From Zopfochytrium polystomum (lineage: Eukaryota; Chytridiomycota; Chytridiomycetes; Chytridiales; Chytridiaceae), in the NCBI GenBank assembly GCA_025765615.1, contig JAIVFJ010000164.1, positions 82,841 to 146,840 of the forward strand: a DNA stretch of 64,000 nt. The letters are read 5' to 3'. The position numbers and the translations under genes are program-made. Positions 42,552 to 52,440 of the stretch are shown one piece after another. Numbering within the stretch: position 1 is the stretch's first letter; every line of letters starts with the position of its first letter. Below the pieces are notes generated by a model, which did not search any database, was not told the origin of the DNA, and saw only the letters and a list, made by a program, of their open reading frames with translations.

Positions 42552-42734
42552 TTCATAATTTGTCCGCTCTCGCGATCAATTGATTGCTTTATTCCTAGTG
42601 TGCGTGTTCAAATGTTATTTTTCTTCGAATTTCTCTCTCTTTTTCATTGTTCGGACGAACAAAGTGGATCATTTGTTTTCGGACAACAATCATGACTTGT
42701 CACTGACAAGGGCGACGGTTGTGCCACCCCCATG

Positions 42735-42752
42735 GAATTGTCCAGAAACTTC
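42735..42752 (+). promoter_or_regulatory. heat-shock element
   Basis: GAA-tt-GTC-ca-GAA-ac-TTC: four alternating 5-bp nGAAn units with one mismatch, the binding pattern of heat-shock factor trimers. It lies about 55 bp upstream of the TATA box of the small heat-shock gene. Confidence 0.8.
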
Positions 42753-42806
42753 CAAAAACGACACACCTTTTTTTCACACGCAGCAACCCATTTCTTTCCA
42801 TTCGAG

Positions 42807-42814
42807 TATAAAAA
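42807..42814 (+). promoter_or_regulatory. TATA box of small heat-shock gene
   Basis: TATAAAAA, 117 bp upstream of the ATG at 42924 and downstream of the heat-shock element. The spacing is consistent with an 80-90 nt leader. Confidence 0.75.
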
Positions 42815-42923
42815 GGCGGAACGGCGAACGGCCTCCCCACATTGCAATTCGAGCAAAAAGTACCAAACCCAAGCAGCCTTCCCCGACCTTCCACCCTTCG
42901 AATTCGAGCGCATTGGACAAAAA

Positions 42924-43409
42924 ATGGCCGTCTTCTTCCCGCGCGACTCTCCCTTTGGCGACTTTGACCGCATTGTCTCGGCCTTCTTTGACCCCGACGC
43001 CGGCACGACCACGGCAACCCGCGGCAACAATCAGCGCCAGCAACGCAACCAGCGCTCCGCGATCCTCACTCGCGCCGGCTTCCACCCTCGCCTCGACTTG
43101 GCCGAGACCGACGCCGGATACGTCGTGCACGCCGACCTCCCGGGCATCCCCAAGGACAAGGTCGACGTCTCCATCTCGGACGAAGGCGTGCTGGTGATTT
43201 CCGGCGAGCGCAGCGCGAACAAGGAAATCAAGGACGAGCAGCGCCATGTCGTCGAGCGGAGCTACGGGCGCTTCGAGAGGGCCGTTCGACTGCCGCAGGA
43301 CGCTGACCGGGACAACGTTCAGGCGAAAATGGCCGACGGCGTGCTGGAGCTGGTTGTGCCGAAGCTTGCGGCACCCAAGGAGGCCGTCAAGAAAATCAGC
43401 ATTCTGTGA
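42924..43409 (+). CDS. small heat-shock protein (Hsp20/alpha-crystallin)
   Basis: ATP-independent holdase chaperone, 161 residues, intronless, ATG at 42924. The N-terminal arm is FPRDSPFGDFDRIVSAFF. The alpha-crystallin domain spans about residues 53-150: RLDLAETDAGYVVHADLPGI, KDKVDVSISDEGVLVISGER, SYGRFERAVRLPQDAD and KMADGVLELVVPK. The A-x-x-x-v-L motif (DGVLEL) and a C-terminal I-x-I/V-like tail (KISIL) are present. The upstream heat-shock element and TATA box indicate HSF-controlled induction. Complete and typical. Confidence 0.95.
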   Translation: MAVFFPRDSPFGDFDRIVSAFFDPDAGTTTATRGNNQRQQRNQRSAILTRAGFHPRLDLAETDAGYVVHADLPGIPKDKVDVSISDEGVLVISGERSANKEIKDEQRHVVERSYGRFERAVRLPQDADRDNVQAKMADGVLELVVPKLAAPKEAVKKISIL

Positions 43410-43539
43410 TTGTGGCACAACGGTCTTGTGTTGACGCGCGCTACGGCATTGTGACCACTTGCCCTCCTAGTCGTATTTTTTCCTTCTTTTTTTGTTTTGG
43501 AAACTTGCTACCCTTTCTCCTTTGGTTCTTTCACAACTG

Positions 43540-44060
43540 ATATCTTCGTAGTTCATCTTGTTGATTGTTTGGAGACTGTCCAAGATGTTGGTCACACTGC
43601 GCATATATCAATATATCCAAAGAAAGAGAAACAATCTTTTCCGACATTTGGCTCGGGGCGTCCATCGCCTGCGACCTTGCACCCTCAGTACCCTACTGCC
43701 ATAATGGCTTCCTCGGCCATTTCACGTTACGCGGCGACGAAGATCTGGGCTGGCCCTCTTTTCGGTCGGTCTGCTGGCTGATCGGGAATTGGTCATGGTG
43801 TCTCGTGCCGTTGAGCGCCAAATTTCGTGTTTTCGACTCCCAAAACGAGAAAATCATCATTCCATAGCAATAGGGCAGTTTTGTATTGACGCGCGAGGCA
43901 GTGTGGCGATTGTCTCCTCCACCCTACCCTCCACGCTTTTTTTTTTTGGCGGGCTATTGCCCTTATTAATCCAGTTACTTTTTCCGTCGTTGTCCACGAA
44001 GCTCATCCTGTCGATTGCCTTCAAACTCTCCAAGACGTTGATCAATATGCAATATAAAAA
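43540..44060 (-). other. two related coding-like segments (unrecognised, probably relics)
   Basis: Segments at about 43551-43600 and 44002-44052 are roughly 70 percent identical. Read on the minus strand they give NILDSLQTINKMNY and NVLESLKAIDRMSF, so most differences are synonymous or conservative. This is the pattern of coding duplicates. The surrounding frame is open for about 180 codons in the second copy (44408-43857) but has no recognisable motif; the first is short. They may be exons of one gene or two decayed copies. Confidence 0.35.
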
Positions 44061-44641
44061 TACTACCACTGGTCCGGTCTTCGTTTTATTAACCTCACCA
44101 ACAGGCTCACTTGATTGGACGAAAGGAGAATGTTGATTTAGGCAAGGTTGAATTTCCGCTGGTGAAGGAAAACAAGACAATTCCGTGCCAAGACGGAAGA
44201 CTGGAAAGTCCTCAATCCGTCGATCGCTCAAGTTGCCGTGGTTGATTTCATTACAAGCACTGCTGACTTTCGAACAAAGGAAGCATCCGCCACATGTCCG
44301 GCACGGAAAGCCCACCTGCCCTGCTTTCGCCCCTTGCCGCTTATCAGTAATTCGCCTCTTCGAATCCTTCAGGCCCCTCGGACCGAACTCTGGCGACTCC
44401 CGATCCACCCTCCACGGGGCGTGTGCGCGGTCCCCGACGCCGGCCGCGTACCGCGCGAGAAGCTCCTAAGACCCGCCCGTACGAGTCGCCGACGTACTGC
44501 TCGGTGCCGAGGCAGTGCTCAATGTTTTTTTCGGCCATCGGCCGGCCAGTGTCTCTGTCTTGCTTGCAGCTTCCGCAAAAACCGTTTTTGCGGGCGCCCG
44601 CCAGTTCCGAGCCGCACCCGCCTCACGCTCAGCAAAAAATG

Positions 44642-44687
<46 letters not shown>
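44642..44687 (+). repeat. (GATT)n microsatellite
   Basis: About 11 perfect tetranucleotide units. Frames giving long INQS strings across it are artefacts. Confidence 0.95.
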
Positions 44688-44985
44688 CTGACGCACCAAA
44701 AACCGGTGGTCCCAAACATTCGATCTGAGCCTGACTCAGCGCAGAGTGAGCCTGTCTGCTTCCCATTGCCCCATGCCGCCACCCCACCCGCCGAGGTCAT
44801 TCCCAACACGGACGGTCGGAAAAACACAGCGTCCGCTCGCCACAAGCAAGCAAGCCCCCCCCTCAACCCGTGCTCGCTCAGCAACTGTGTATATAAACAC
44901 AGCGCTCTGCCTCTGATACACCCCAGCAGCATCCTCGCAACCAGCCAACCAGCCAGCCAACAACCACAAAAGAAACGAAAGAAAC

Positions 44986-46231
44986 ATGTGGGCCTTCGAC
45001 AGAATCCCCTCCCTCCGCGGCAAAACCTACATCGTAACAGGAAGCAACGCCGGCATCGGTCGAGTCACCGCCCGCGAGCTGGCCCGCAAGGGCGCCCACG
45101 TGTAAGCACTCGATCAAAATCCACACCGCAAAATGAAAACCCTCCTCACCTCCTCTTTCTTCTCTTCCTTTTCTCCTGGCACCCTCCATCCAGAATCATG
45201 GCTTGCCGCTCCGAGGTCAAGACCACCCCCATCATCGAAGCACTCCGCGCCGAGCTCGGCAGCACTGCCGGCACCCTCGAGTTCGCCGCGCTCGACCTGC
45301 TCTCGCTCAAATCCGTCGACGCCTTCTCCGACGCCTTCCTCCGTCGCAACCTGCCGCTCCACGGCCTCATCCTCAACGCTGGCATCATGGCCCACCCGTT
45401 CGCACTCTCCGCCGACGGCATCGAAACGCAGTTTGCGACCAACCACATCGCCCACTTTCATCTGACCCAGCGGTTGCTGCCGTGCCTCGAAAAGTCGGCG
45501 CCGAGCAGGGTCGTGGTGCTGACGTCGGCAAGCATGAAGCGCGCGCCGCCAGAGGGGATTGCGTTTGACAAGATCAATGACCAAAAGAGCTACAATGACT
45601 GGGTTGCTTGTGAGTAGTCAGCGTTCCCCTTTTTGCTGGAATCTTCTTGATCGGGATTGCTAACTTCCCCCCCAGATGGCCAGTCGAAGCTGGCCAACGT
45701 CCTCTTTGCAAGGGAGCTCAACGCACGCCTGGAAGCGAAAGGAATCAAGAATGTGTACGTCAACTCGGTCTACCCAGGTCAGTTGATTTTACGAAACTAG
45801 CCGCAATTTCTTTGCGTAAAGTATTGACAAGAAATCGAACGTCCTTCGCAGGTGTGATTCCGACGCAGCTATCAGCAACCAAGTTCTCGCAGCTCGGCTT
45901 TCTCGCCAAGCCTATTTCGACGCTGTACTACGCATTCGACAGGGAAACAATCGGTGAGTACTCAGCGTGGTGGTCTGTGCGTCCTGCAAACTTCCACCCT
46001 AACGTCTGCAACCATTCTAATATCAACTCAGACGAAGACAAGGGAGCGTCGACCACGCTTTACGTTGCCACGGATCCTGAAATCGAAGAGAAGGGACTCC
46101 GCACACTCTACTTTGGCCCAATCGCCCAGGTCTTGCCTGAACCGATTCCTCAGGCGACTGACGACGCGCTGGCGAAAAGGCTGTGGGAGTTTTCCGAGGC
46201 CTTGGTGAAAGAGAAGCTTGCCAAACCATAG
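44986..46231 (+). CDS. short-chain dehydrogenase/reductase, copy 2
   Basis: Paralogue of the minus-strand gene at 13930-15144. Exons 44986-45101, 45194-45609, 45676-45777, 45852-45953 and 46032-46231 give 311 residues. Cofactor motif [12 protein letters not shown] motif [16 protein letters not shown], catalytic YGQSKLAN across splice 2, and Ser in VVLTSASM. The C-terminal half ([18 protein letters not shown]) matches copy 1 closely. Exons 1-4 have the same lengths as in copy 1 while intron lengths and sequences differ, so the duplication is not recent. A TATA-like TATATAAA lies near 44890, about 95 bp upstream. The substrate is unknown. Confidence 0.93.
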
Positions 46232-46524
46232 TGGTCTTTCTTTTTGAGTTGGCTAGCATGAGGGTGCTTTCCACTTTTCTGCAATTTGCGTGTAATTTTG
46301 ATGGATTTGTGCCAGCTTTGCATAATCATTTCTTGCTAGATCCTGTGAAGTTTCGTTTAATGTTTTTTTTTTGCCACTATGGAGTCGAACAAATGTTTGT
46401 GTGGTTCAGTTAGATCACCTCTGCGATAGAGTCAGAACTTTTGGAGTGGGTGGGTGCAGGGCGGCGTTTCTTATTTTCGGACAACCATCCGGACATTTCG
46501 CTGACAAGGACTAGGCGACTAAAC

Positions 46525-46552
46525 AAAAAAAAAAAAAAAAAAAAAAAAAAAA
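46525..46552 (+). repeat. poly(A) tract of 28 nt in the leader of the histone-fold gene
   Basis: Uninterrupted A28 ending 11 bp before the ATG at 46564, so it is probably transcribed as part of the 5' UTR. A poly(A) leader could bind poly(A)-binding protein; that is inference. Confidence 0.8.
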
Positions 46553-46563
46553 GGAACAAAATA

Positions 46564-47519
46564 ATGATGGGCGACGCGCCGCCGGATCCCAGCACCGCCG
46601 ACGCCGACGCCGACACCCCGATGGTCGCCGACGCCGCCGACGTTGCCGACGCCGACGGCGCCGCCCCGCCGCCCGCGATCCCCACACCCGACGCGAATCC
46701 GGCCGCCGCTGCTCCCGATCCCGCGCCAGCGATCGCCGAACCAGCAGTCGGCGGCACAGGCGGCGCGGGCGGGAAGAAGAAACGACAGGGAAAGAGCGCG
46801 GGGAAGGCGGCAGCGGCGACAGCTGGGAGCAGCAGCTCGACGGCGGCGGTTGCGGTGGGCAAGCGGAAGCGCGGGGGTGCTTCTGCGGCTGCAGCCGCTG
46901 CGGCCGCCGCTCCCGCCGTGGTTTCGGTCGGTCGCGAGGAAGGCGAAGACGAAGACGACTTGGACGAGTCGGACGGCGAGGAGGACGACTTGGACGACGC
47001 TGACGAGGACGAGGACGACGACGACGACGACGACGACGACCTCGAAGGCGACGACGGCGCCGACGGCACGACGCCGTACACGGTGACCCTCGCGAGCGGC
47101 GAGAAGGTGCAGCGGTGGCGGAAGCGGCGGCGCAAGTCGCTTGCGGTGCTTCCGCTGACGCGGATCCGGTCGATCGCCAAGGAGGACTGGGACATTTCGA
47201 CGCTGGGGAATGAGGCGTGCGTGGCGATTTCGGCGGCGACGGTGGCGTTTATGGAGGTGTTTGCCGGGGAGGTGGCCAAGCGCGTGGCGGAGGATAAGAG
47301 GCGGTCGGTGACGTACAAGGATGTGGTGAGGACTGTGAAAGGGGTGGAGAAGCTTCAGTTTTTGGAAGGTATGAGGGTTGGTCGTTGTACTTTTTCTAGC
47401 GCGTGGATTGCTTATTGAATGCTTTCTCATTACCAGATATTATTCCGGACAAGATGAAGCTGGGAGAGGCGTTGGAAGAGCAGAAGAAGTTTCGGGCGGC
47501 AGTCGCACGGAAGAAGTAA
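46564..47519 (+). CDS. histone-fold DNA polymerase epsilon/CHRAC-type subunit (Dpb3/POLE4-like)
   Basis: Exons 46564-47368 and 47437-47519, 295 residues. The histone fold is C-terminal (residues about 190-285): LPLTRIRSIAKEDWDISTLG, then EACVAISAATVAFMEVFAGE, SVTYKDVVRTVKGVEKLQFL and EDIIPDKM after the splice. This NF-YC/CBF-D-like pattern is that of POLE4/Dpb3 or CHRAC1, partners of a second histone-fold subunit in Pol epsilon or chromatin remodellers. N-terminal to it lie an Ala/Pro/Asp-rich segment, a KKKR cluster (possible nuclear signal) and a long acidic run of Asp/Glu (about residues 120-165, nine consecutive Asp). The acidic region is much longer than in yeast or human homologues. Whether it belongs to Pol epsilon or CHRAC cannot be told from the sequence. 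Confidence 0.85.
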
Positions 47520-47775
47520 ATCGTTTGTTTGTCGCCCTTTCTGCCCTTGTGGAAACCCTTTCACAGTGCTAGATGCTTTTTTGAAATGGTGCGCGGAGCT
47601 TCTCTCTTATTTTACTATTCACGAAGATGGTGGTTGTGAGGAAACACTGGCTGTGTATTTACTTCAAATGTGGATTCGAAGGAGTCGATTTTTCGCGAGA
47701 GGCAAAAGGAGAAAGGCTCAAAGAAAAAAGAGAAGAGGACCGTCCATCGTGAGAAGAATCTACAGCAGGACGTCA

Positions 47776-50004
47776 TTAGAAGCCCATGGGCTGGTCCAAG
47801 TCCATGGCGTAACCGCAAGAAAGCTGTGGGTTTAGATGGAAGGAAAGGTATAAGGGTGTGATGAAAAAGTACCCAAAACTTCAACAAGTGGTCGGCGACC
47901 ACTCACCTGCGGGATCTGAGTGTACTCATCGCGAAGGAGGGCGCGGACGTTCTTCAGTGCGTCCAAGAATGTGCAGTCGGGGTTTTCGTTGACAGTCTGG
48001 GGAATTGATGGATTTTTTGAGTTGGTATGTCGAGCTTCCAAGAGGGCTGAAAATGCCGAGACAAGTTACGAACCTTGATGAAGGCCCAGGACATGGCTCC
48101 AGTTGGCATGTTTCCCTAAAAAAAGCGAGGTTCAGTTGCGCACATAAATACCGTTCAAAGGTTGCAACTGCTTACGATTTTGGTGTCCGCGGACGTCTGG
48201 TCATCTTTGCAGCCGGACCACTGAATGACTGTTCCCTGAGTCTCCTTCTTCTTCTGGCTTGCCTCAGCCAGACCTTCCTCGGTTGCTTGGGCGGAGACGG
48301 TGGCGCCCTCCGCGATCATCTGCATGCTCTCCATAGCGGCACGCATTGCGCCTTCCTTATCGCCGTTGAGCCAGGCAAGGCTCCCCTCGAGAAGCTTTTT
48401 GCTGGCCGCGTCAAAGTTGTTGACGGTGATGACTTCTTCGTTCTGGTTGAGAAGGTAAGTGTAGGGGAGATCCATCATCGCTGCAGGTGAGCAGGGGGCG
48501 GTGACGGTTAGTTGTGAAAATAATCGACAAGTGAGAGACGCTGACGCTTACTTCCAGAGTGGCAGCAGTCAAAGATGGCCGTGAGGACAGATCCCTTGGG
48601 CAGATTCTTGCACAGGATCTCAAACAGCTCGTCATCGTGGATCTCGCCGTTCTCCTCGTAGTCGAGCGGCAGCAGGGTCTCGTCGATGCCGTCATCCTCG
48701 TCACCGTCCTCGTCCTTGGCCTGCCCTCCGTGGCCCGAGTAGTGGAAGAAGAAGTGATCGCCCGGCTGCGCGTCGGCAACGAGCCAGCGCATGGCGGCGA
48801 GGAGGTTGTTCTTGGTCGGGAGCGTGTCGGCTGGCTGCCCGTCCTCGTCGACCAGGACCTTGACCTCGCCGACTTCGGGGAAGCGCTGGTGGAAGAAGGC
48901 GTGCATGTTCTCGACGTCCTTGTGGCAGCCGCGGAGAGGGAACTCGGTGTACGTGTAGTTGATGCCGACGAAGAGCGCGCGCCGCATGGTGTGCTCGGTT
49001 TCGGCCGGTGCCTTCTTGGCCGCGGCTGGTTTCTTGGCCGCGGCGGGCTTCTTGGAAGCGGCGGCGGCGCCGGTGGCACCTGGTTTTGCAGGTGCCGCCG
49101 CCTTGGCTTTGGCCGGTGCCTGCGCGCCACCTGACTTCTTGGCCTGCGGCGCCTTTGCTTGCGTCTTCTTGCGCTCGCCAGAGCCTTCGCCGCCCTCGTA
49201 ACCGTCATCGTCATCGTCATCGTCATCGTTCTCCTCCTCCACCTCGACCTCGACCACGTTGACCTCGACGACGTCCACCTCCACCACGTTCACCTCCACA
49301 ACGTCCACCTCCAGGACGTTGACTTCGACCTCGCGTTCGCCGTCCCCGTCGTCCTCATCGTCCTTTTCGACGCCGCGATCTCCATCCTCCGCGTCGCTCT
49401 TCTCTTCTTTCTCGTCCTCCTGCTCGACTTCCCGCGTCGCTCCACCCTCGTCGTCATCGGCCTCTTGCTCTGCCTCGGGCTCCGGCTCCGGTTCTGGCTC
49501 AGGCTCAGGTTCTGGCTCCGGCTCCTCTTCCTCTTGCGGCTCCGGCTCCGGCTCCGGCTCGGGTTCAGGCTCCGATTCCGGCTCGGGCTCGGGCTCGGGC
49601 TCCTCCTCTTGGGCGCCTTGGTCCTCTTCGGGCTGGTCCTCGACCTCCCGCTGTTGGTCTTCGTCTTCGTCGCTGTATGGAGGCACTGGTGAAAGGGGGT
49701 GCAGGGTGCCAAAGTCAGCATTCGCGGGCAAAGACAGACTTTCAGGGAGGGTTTGCGTTGAAAGTATGACGGAAAATGGGCGGCACTGAATTGCAGGACG
49801 GACGGAACAGAACAGACAAGGTGATCACGGCCTTGCTCTGCAGAGGAGGGTGTGTGGAGAGGTTGGCCTTGCTCGAAAGTGGTCGCGACTCGGGCACAGG
49901 AAGTGTGGACGGCATCCAGTGGGGTGGCCGGGCAAAGGAAGGGCAACGGCGGGCAAGGGTTGGGGGAGGAGACCGACTGCGAGAAATGGACCCCGTTCAC
50001 TCAC
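47776..50004 (-). CDS. MCA1: type I metacaspase with acidic repeat prodomain
   Basis: Cysteine protease of clan CD, calcium-dependent, cleaving after Arg or Lys; 539 residues. Exons: 50004 (A of the start codon), 49685-48552, 48480-48176, 48115-48074, 47996-47907 and 47823-47776. The exon starting at 49685 begins with TG and has no in-frame ATG before the catalytic domain. A GTGAGT donor after ...CAACA at 50004 supplies the A, giving MPPYSDEDED. The prodomain is extraordinarily acidic: (EP)n and (VEVNV/VEVDV)n repeats plus poly-Asp, then a Lys/Ala/Pro-rich hinge. The p20 region has RRALFVGINYTYTEFPLRGC, the catalytic His in HFFFHYSGHGG and the catalytic Cys in IFDCCHSG. Its end matches the family (PQLSCGYAMDLDQPMGF). 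Fungal metacaspases usually have Q/P-rich prodomains. The catalytic part is firm; the split start needs transcript support. Confidence 0.85.
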
Positions 50005-50064
50005 TGTTGTCTTTCTTTGGAGGTGGGGCGATGTGGAGAAGGAGGGAGCCAGTGCGGTCGGCGA

Positions 50065-50072
50065 TTTTATAC
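50065..50072 (-). promoter_or_regulatory. TATA box of metacaspase gene
   Basis: On the minus strand TATAAAAT, about 60 bp upstream of the end of the proposed first metacaspase exon (50004). This supports transcription starting just upstream of the split start codon. Confidence 0.6.
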
Positions 50073-50116
50073 AGAAAAGGAGATGGAAGAGAGAGAGGGA
50101 GGAACTGAAAGACCAA

Positions 50117-50118
<2 letters not shown>

Positions 50119-50212
<94 letters not shown>
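50119..50212 (+). repeat. (GA)n microsatellite
   Basis: Nearly pure GA array of about 94 bp with two interruptions, in the divergent promoter between the metacaspase and the GPI-type protein gene. Confidence 0.95.
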
Positions 50213-50215
<3 letters not shown>

Positions 50216-50719
50216 TAGGTGCAGACAGACAGACCAGCCGAAGTTGAAGAATCAGCCCAGTTTATCCTTGATGACCGGGCCACAGACGCGCGCGTCAACT
50301 TTGCCTGTGCGACGGAGTTGTGTGTTGCACAAGGGGGATTTCTTGTTCTTGTGGTCCTGTTTTTTGGTGCGCGTTCTCTGTCTCTCGCTCTGCCTCTCCT
50401 CCCTCTCTCTGTCTCTCTCTCTCTCTCGCGCTTTTACGCGCACCTCCGCAATTTGTCTGGATGAGAAGAAACGTTTGACGCGCACTCTTTCCACAATTTT
50501 TGCCCTTTTTTGAACCTTTTCGTCGCCCACCACATGACTATTCTGAGGGACTCGAGTGTCACGTGCGAGGATAGGCAATACGATTTTCGAGGCGACCAAG
50601 AATTTGGGCAAACCAAAACAACGAGGAACGTTGGAGATCTCGCCTTTTTGGATTTTAGAAAGAAAGAAAGAAAGAAAAAAATTACTTTCCCTTTTCAGCC
50701 CCATCGCTTCAAGCCGTCC

Positions 50720-51442
50720 ATGTCTCTCCTCGCCCCAGCCGTCCGCGTCGAGCGGCCCCGCCTCCTCCGCTCGACCCTTACCCTTGCCGTTGCGGCCATG
50801 CTCGCTGTGCTGGCCCCCCTGTCGGTCCGCGCCGACCCCATCACCTTTGTCGGCTCGCCCTACGCCACCTCCTCCCTTGGCGGCGACACCACGATCCTCT
50901 ACGCCCCCGCCGCCGGCTCGACGATCGACCTCCCCTCGGGCGCCCAGTTCCCTTACACCAAGAACGCCTCCCTGACCACAGCCGCGCTGGCGACGGTGAC
51001 GCTCGAGAACGACTCGCTGGGCGGCGTGGTGCTGACGCTCATGGACAAGTTCAACGTGCTGACTCAGACTTGCAGCTGCTACTGGATCGACGCCGCTGAC
51101 CTGGTCAAGCAGGTGCCTGGCGGCCTGAAGGGCTCCGGCAACTACTACTTGAGGATGGCGGGCGACGGCGGTGCGTACAACGTCAAGAGCGGCCTGTTTG
51201 GCATCGCCCTCGCCGGCCAGGGTGCCGTTACCGTCGGCGGCCCAGGCATCGTTGGCACTGCTTCCGGCGCTGGGTCTGCTTCGTCTGGAGCAACCTCTGC
51301 GACGGCCTCTCCATCTGCCTCTGCAACTGTCTCGGCCGTCAGCTCCACACCCGCCAAGTCAGGATCCGTTCCTTCTGCGTCTTTCAGTCTCCTGTTGGTT
51401 GTGTCGGTCGTATCGGTCGTGCTGTCGATGATGACGATGTAA
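50720..51442 (+). CDS. Ser/Thr-rich secreted protein with Kre9/Knh1-like domain, probably GPI-anchored
   Basis: Intronless, 240 residues, ATG at 50720. An N-terminal hydrophobic signal (LTLAVAAMLAVLAPLSVRA) is preceded by a basic stretch. The domain about residues 40-155 resembles the yeast cell-wall synthesis Kre9/Knh1 N-terminal family: DPITFVGSPYATSSLGGDTT, then VVLTLMDKFNVLT, CSCYWIDAADLVKQVPGGLK and GSGNYYLRMAGDGG. A Ser/Ala/Thr-rich stalk follows. The last 20 residues (SFSLLLVVSVVSVVLSMMTM) are a GPI-type hydrophobic tail. Probably a cell-wall or membrane-anchored surface protein, with glycan-assembly roles known for the family. Confidence 0.8.
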   Translation: MSLLAPAVRVERPRLLRSTLTLAVAAMLAVLAPLSVRADPITFVGSPYATSSLGGDTTILYAPAAGSTIDLPSGAQFPYTKNASLTTAALATVTLENDSLGGVVLTLMDKFNVLTQTCSCYWIDAADLVKQVPGGLKGSGNYYLRMAGDGGAYNVKSGLFGIALAGQGAVTVGGPGIVGTASGAGSASSGATSATASPSASATVSAVSSTPAKSGSVPSASFSLLLVVSVVSVVLSMMTM

Positions 51443-52440
51443 TGGCCAATGATGCCCAAACTGTTTATTCAAAAACTATTTAGCATCAGGATAGACGCCT
51501 CCTTTGTTTGATTTCAAGCCTTCCCCGTTCCCTCCGCTTCGTTAACTTCTTGTCGCCGTTGACTGGCCTTTTCTCGTTCATGAGGTTTCTGTTATGCACC
51601 ACTGCTGTCTCGGATTCCAATAAATATTATGTATCGCTTGCTCTCTGGTTGCCTCCTATTTTATCAACGGGTTGGCATTCTCGGATGAGCGAGTCAAACG
51701 AAGGCGAACGCGGTTCACATGAGGTGCAATGAGCGGAGCACAAACAGAGACCCGCCCGTTTGTCAATGAAGAACGACGGTTCGTCGTCACAAAGCGAAGA
51801 CCGATGTTACACGTGGGGCGTTACTTCGCGGTTCCATCAAAAGCAGCGATCCAAGACGTTCGAGTGTAGCGACTTGTCCGCTTCGAATTTTGTGCTTCTC
51901 GAACGACGCAAGGTACCCTTTCCCAGCAATCTCGCCTTGCACACAAACCCCGAGCTGAAAGCCGCGCAGTGGTCCGTCAGATGTGCAGCAACGTGCCACA
52001 CCCCAGCGCAATCGGCCGTCCCATCCACCCCCAGATAGAAGCTTTGCCAAACGTCTTGTTGGTGCTCGTTGCGAATACGTACCCAACCGTGTCCTCTCCT
52101 TCATCGTTTGGTCGCAACTGATGGCTAGCCGGGCTTACGTTTGCAATGTTCGCAAGCCACAGACCCAAGGCGATTGCGATCGGCTCCCGCGCCCTCTCGT
52201 CCACGTGCCTTTGTCAACGCCACCAAAAGTTCACGTAGTGCGCACTTATCGAAATGTCACGCAGGTGGTTGTTTAATTCGCGAAGTGTCAAGTTACAAGG
52301 CCAATGAGGTGCAAGGAAAGCGGGAAAAAAAAGGTCAATTCTTGCAAAGTAAGAAGAAGCGACAATGATTGAAGGGGTCGGAAGACAGATAAAAGGTACC
52401 AACAAAAAGGAACACCATCCCAACGAATGGACGGACATGC
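51443..52440. other. intergenic region
   Basis: About 1 kb between convergent genes. No coding exon, RNA gene or repeat is supported. Confidence 0.5.

Noticed and set aside
44519..44932. Frames with INQS repeats
   Set aside because: Produced by the GATT microsatellite.
46410..47430. Minus-strand frames of about 300 residues opposite the histone-fold gene
   Set aside because: Ser/Arg-rich shadow of GC-rich coding DNA; the plus strand has the conserved histone fold and splice sites.
49159..49789. Plus-strand frames rich in Ser, Gly and Leu opposite the metacaspase prodomain
   Set aside because: Antisense of the acidic repeats; no start context or domain.
49852..50247. Frames through the GA microsatellite
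   Set aside because: Low-complexity (ER)n artefact of the dinucleotide repeat.
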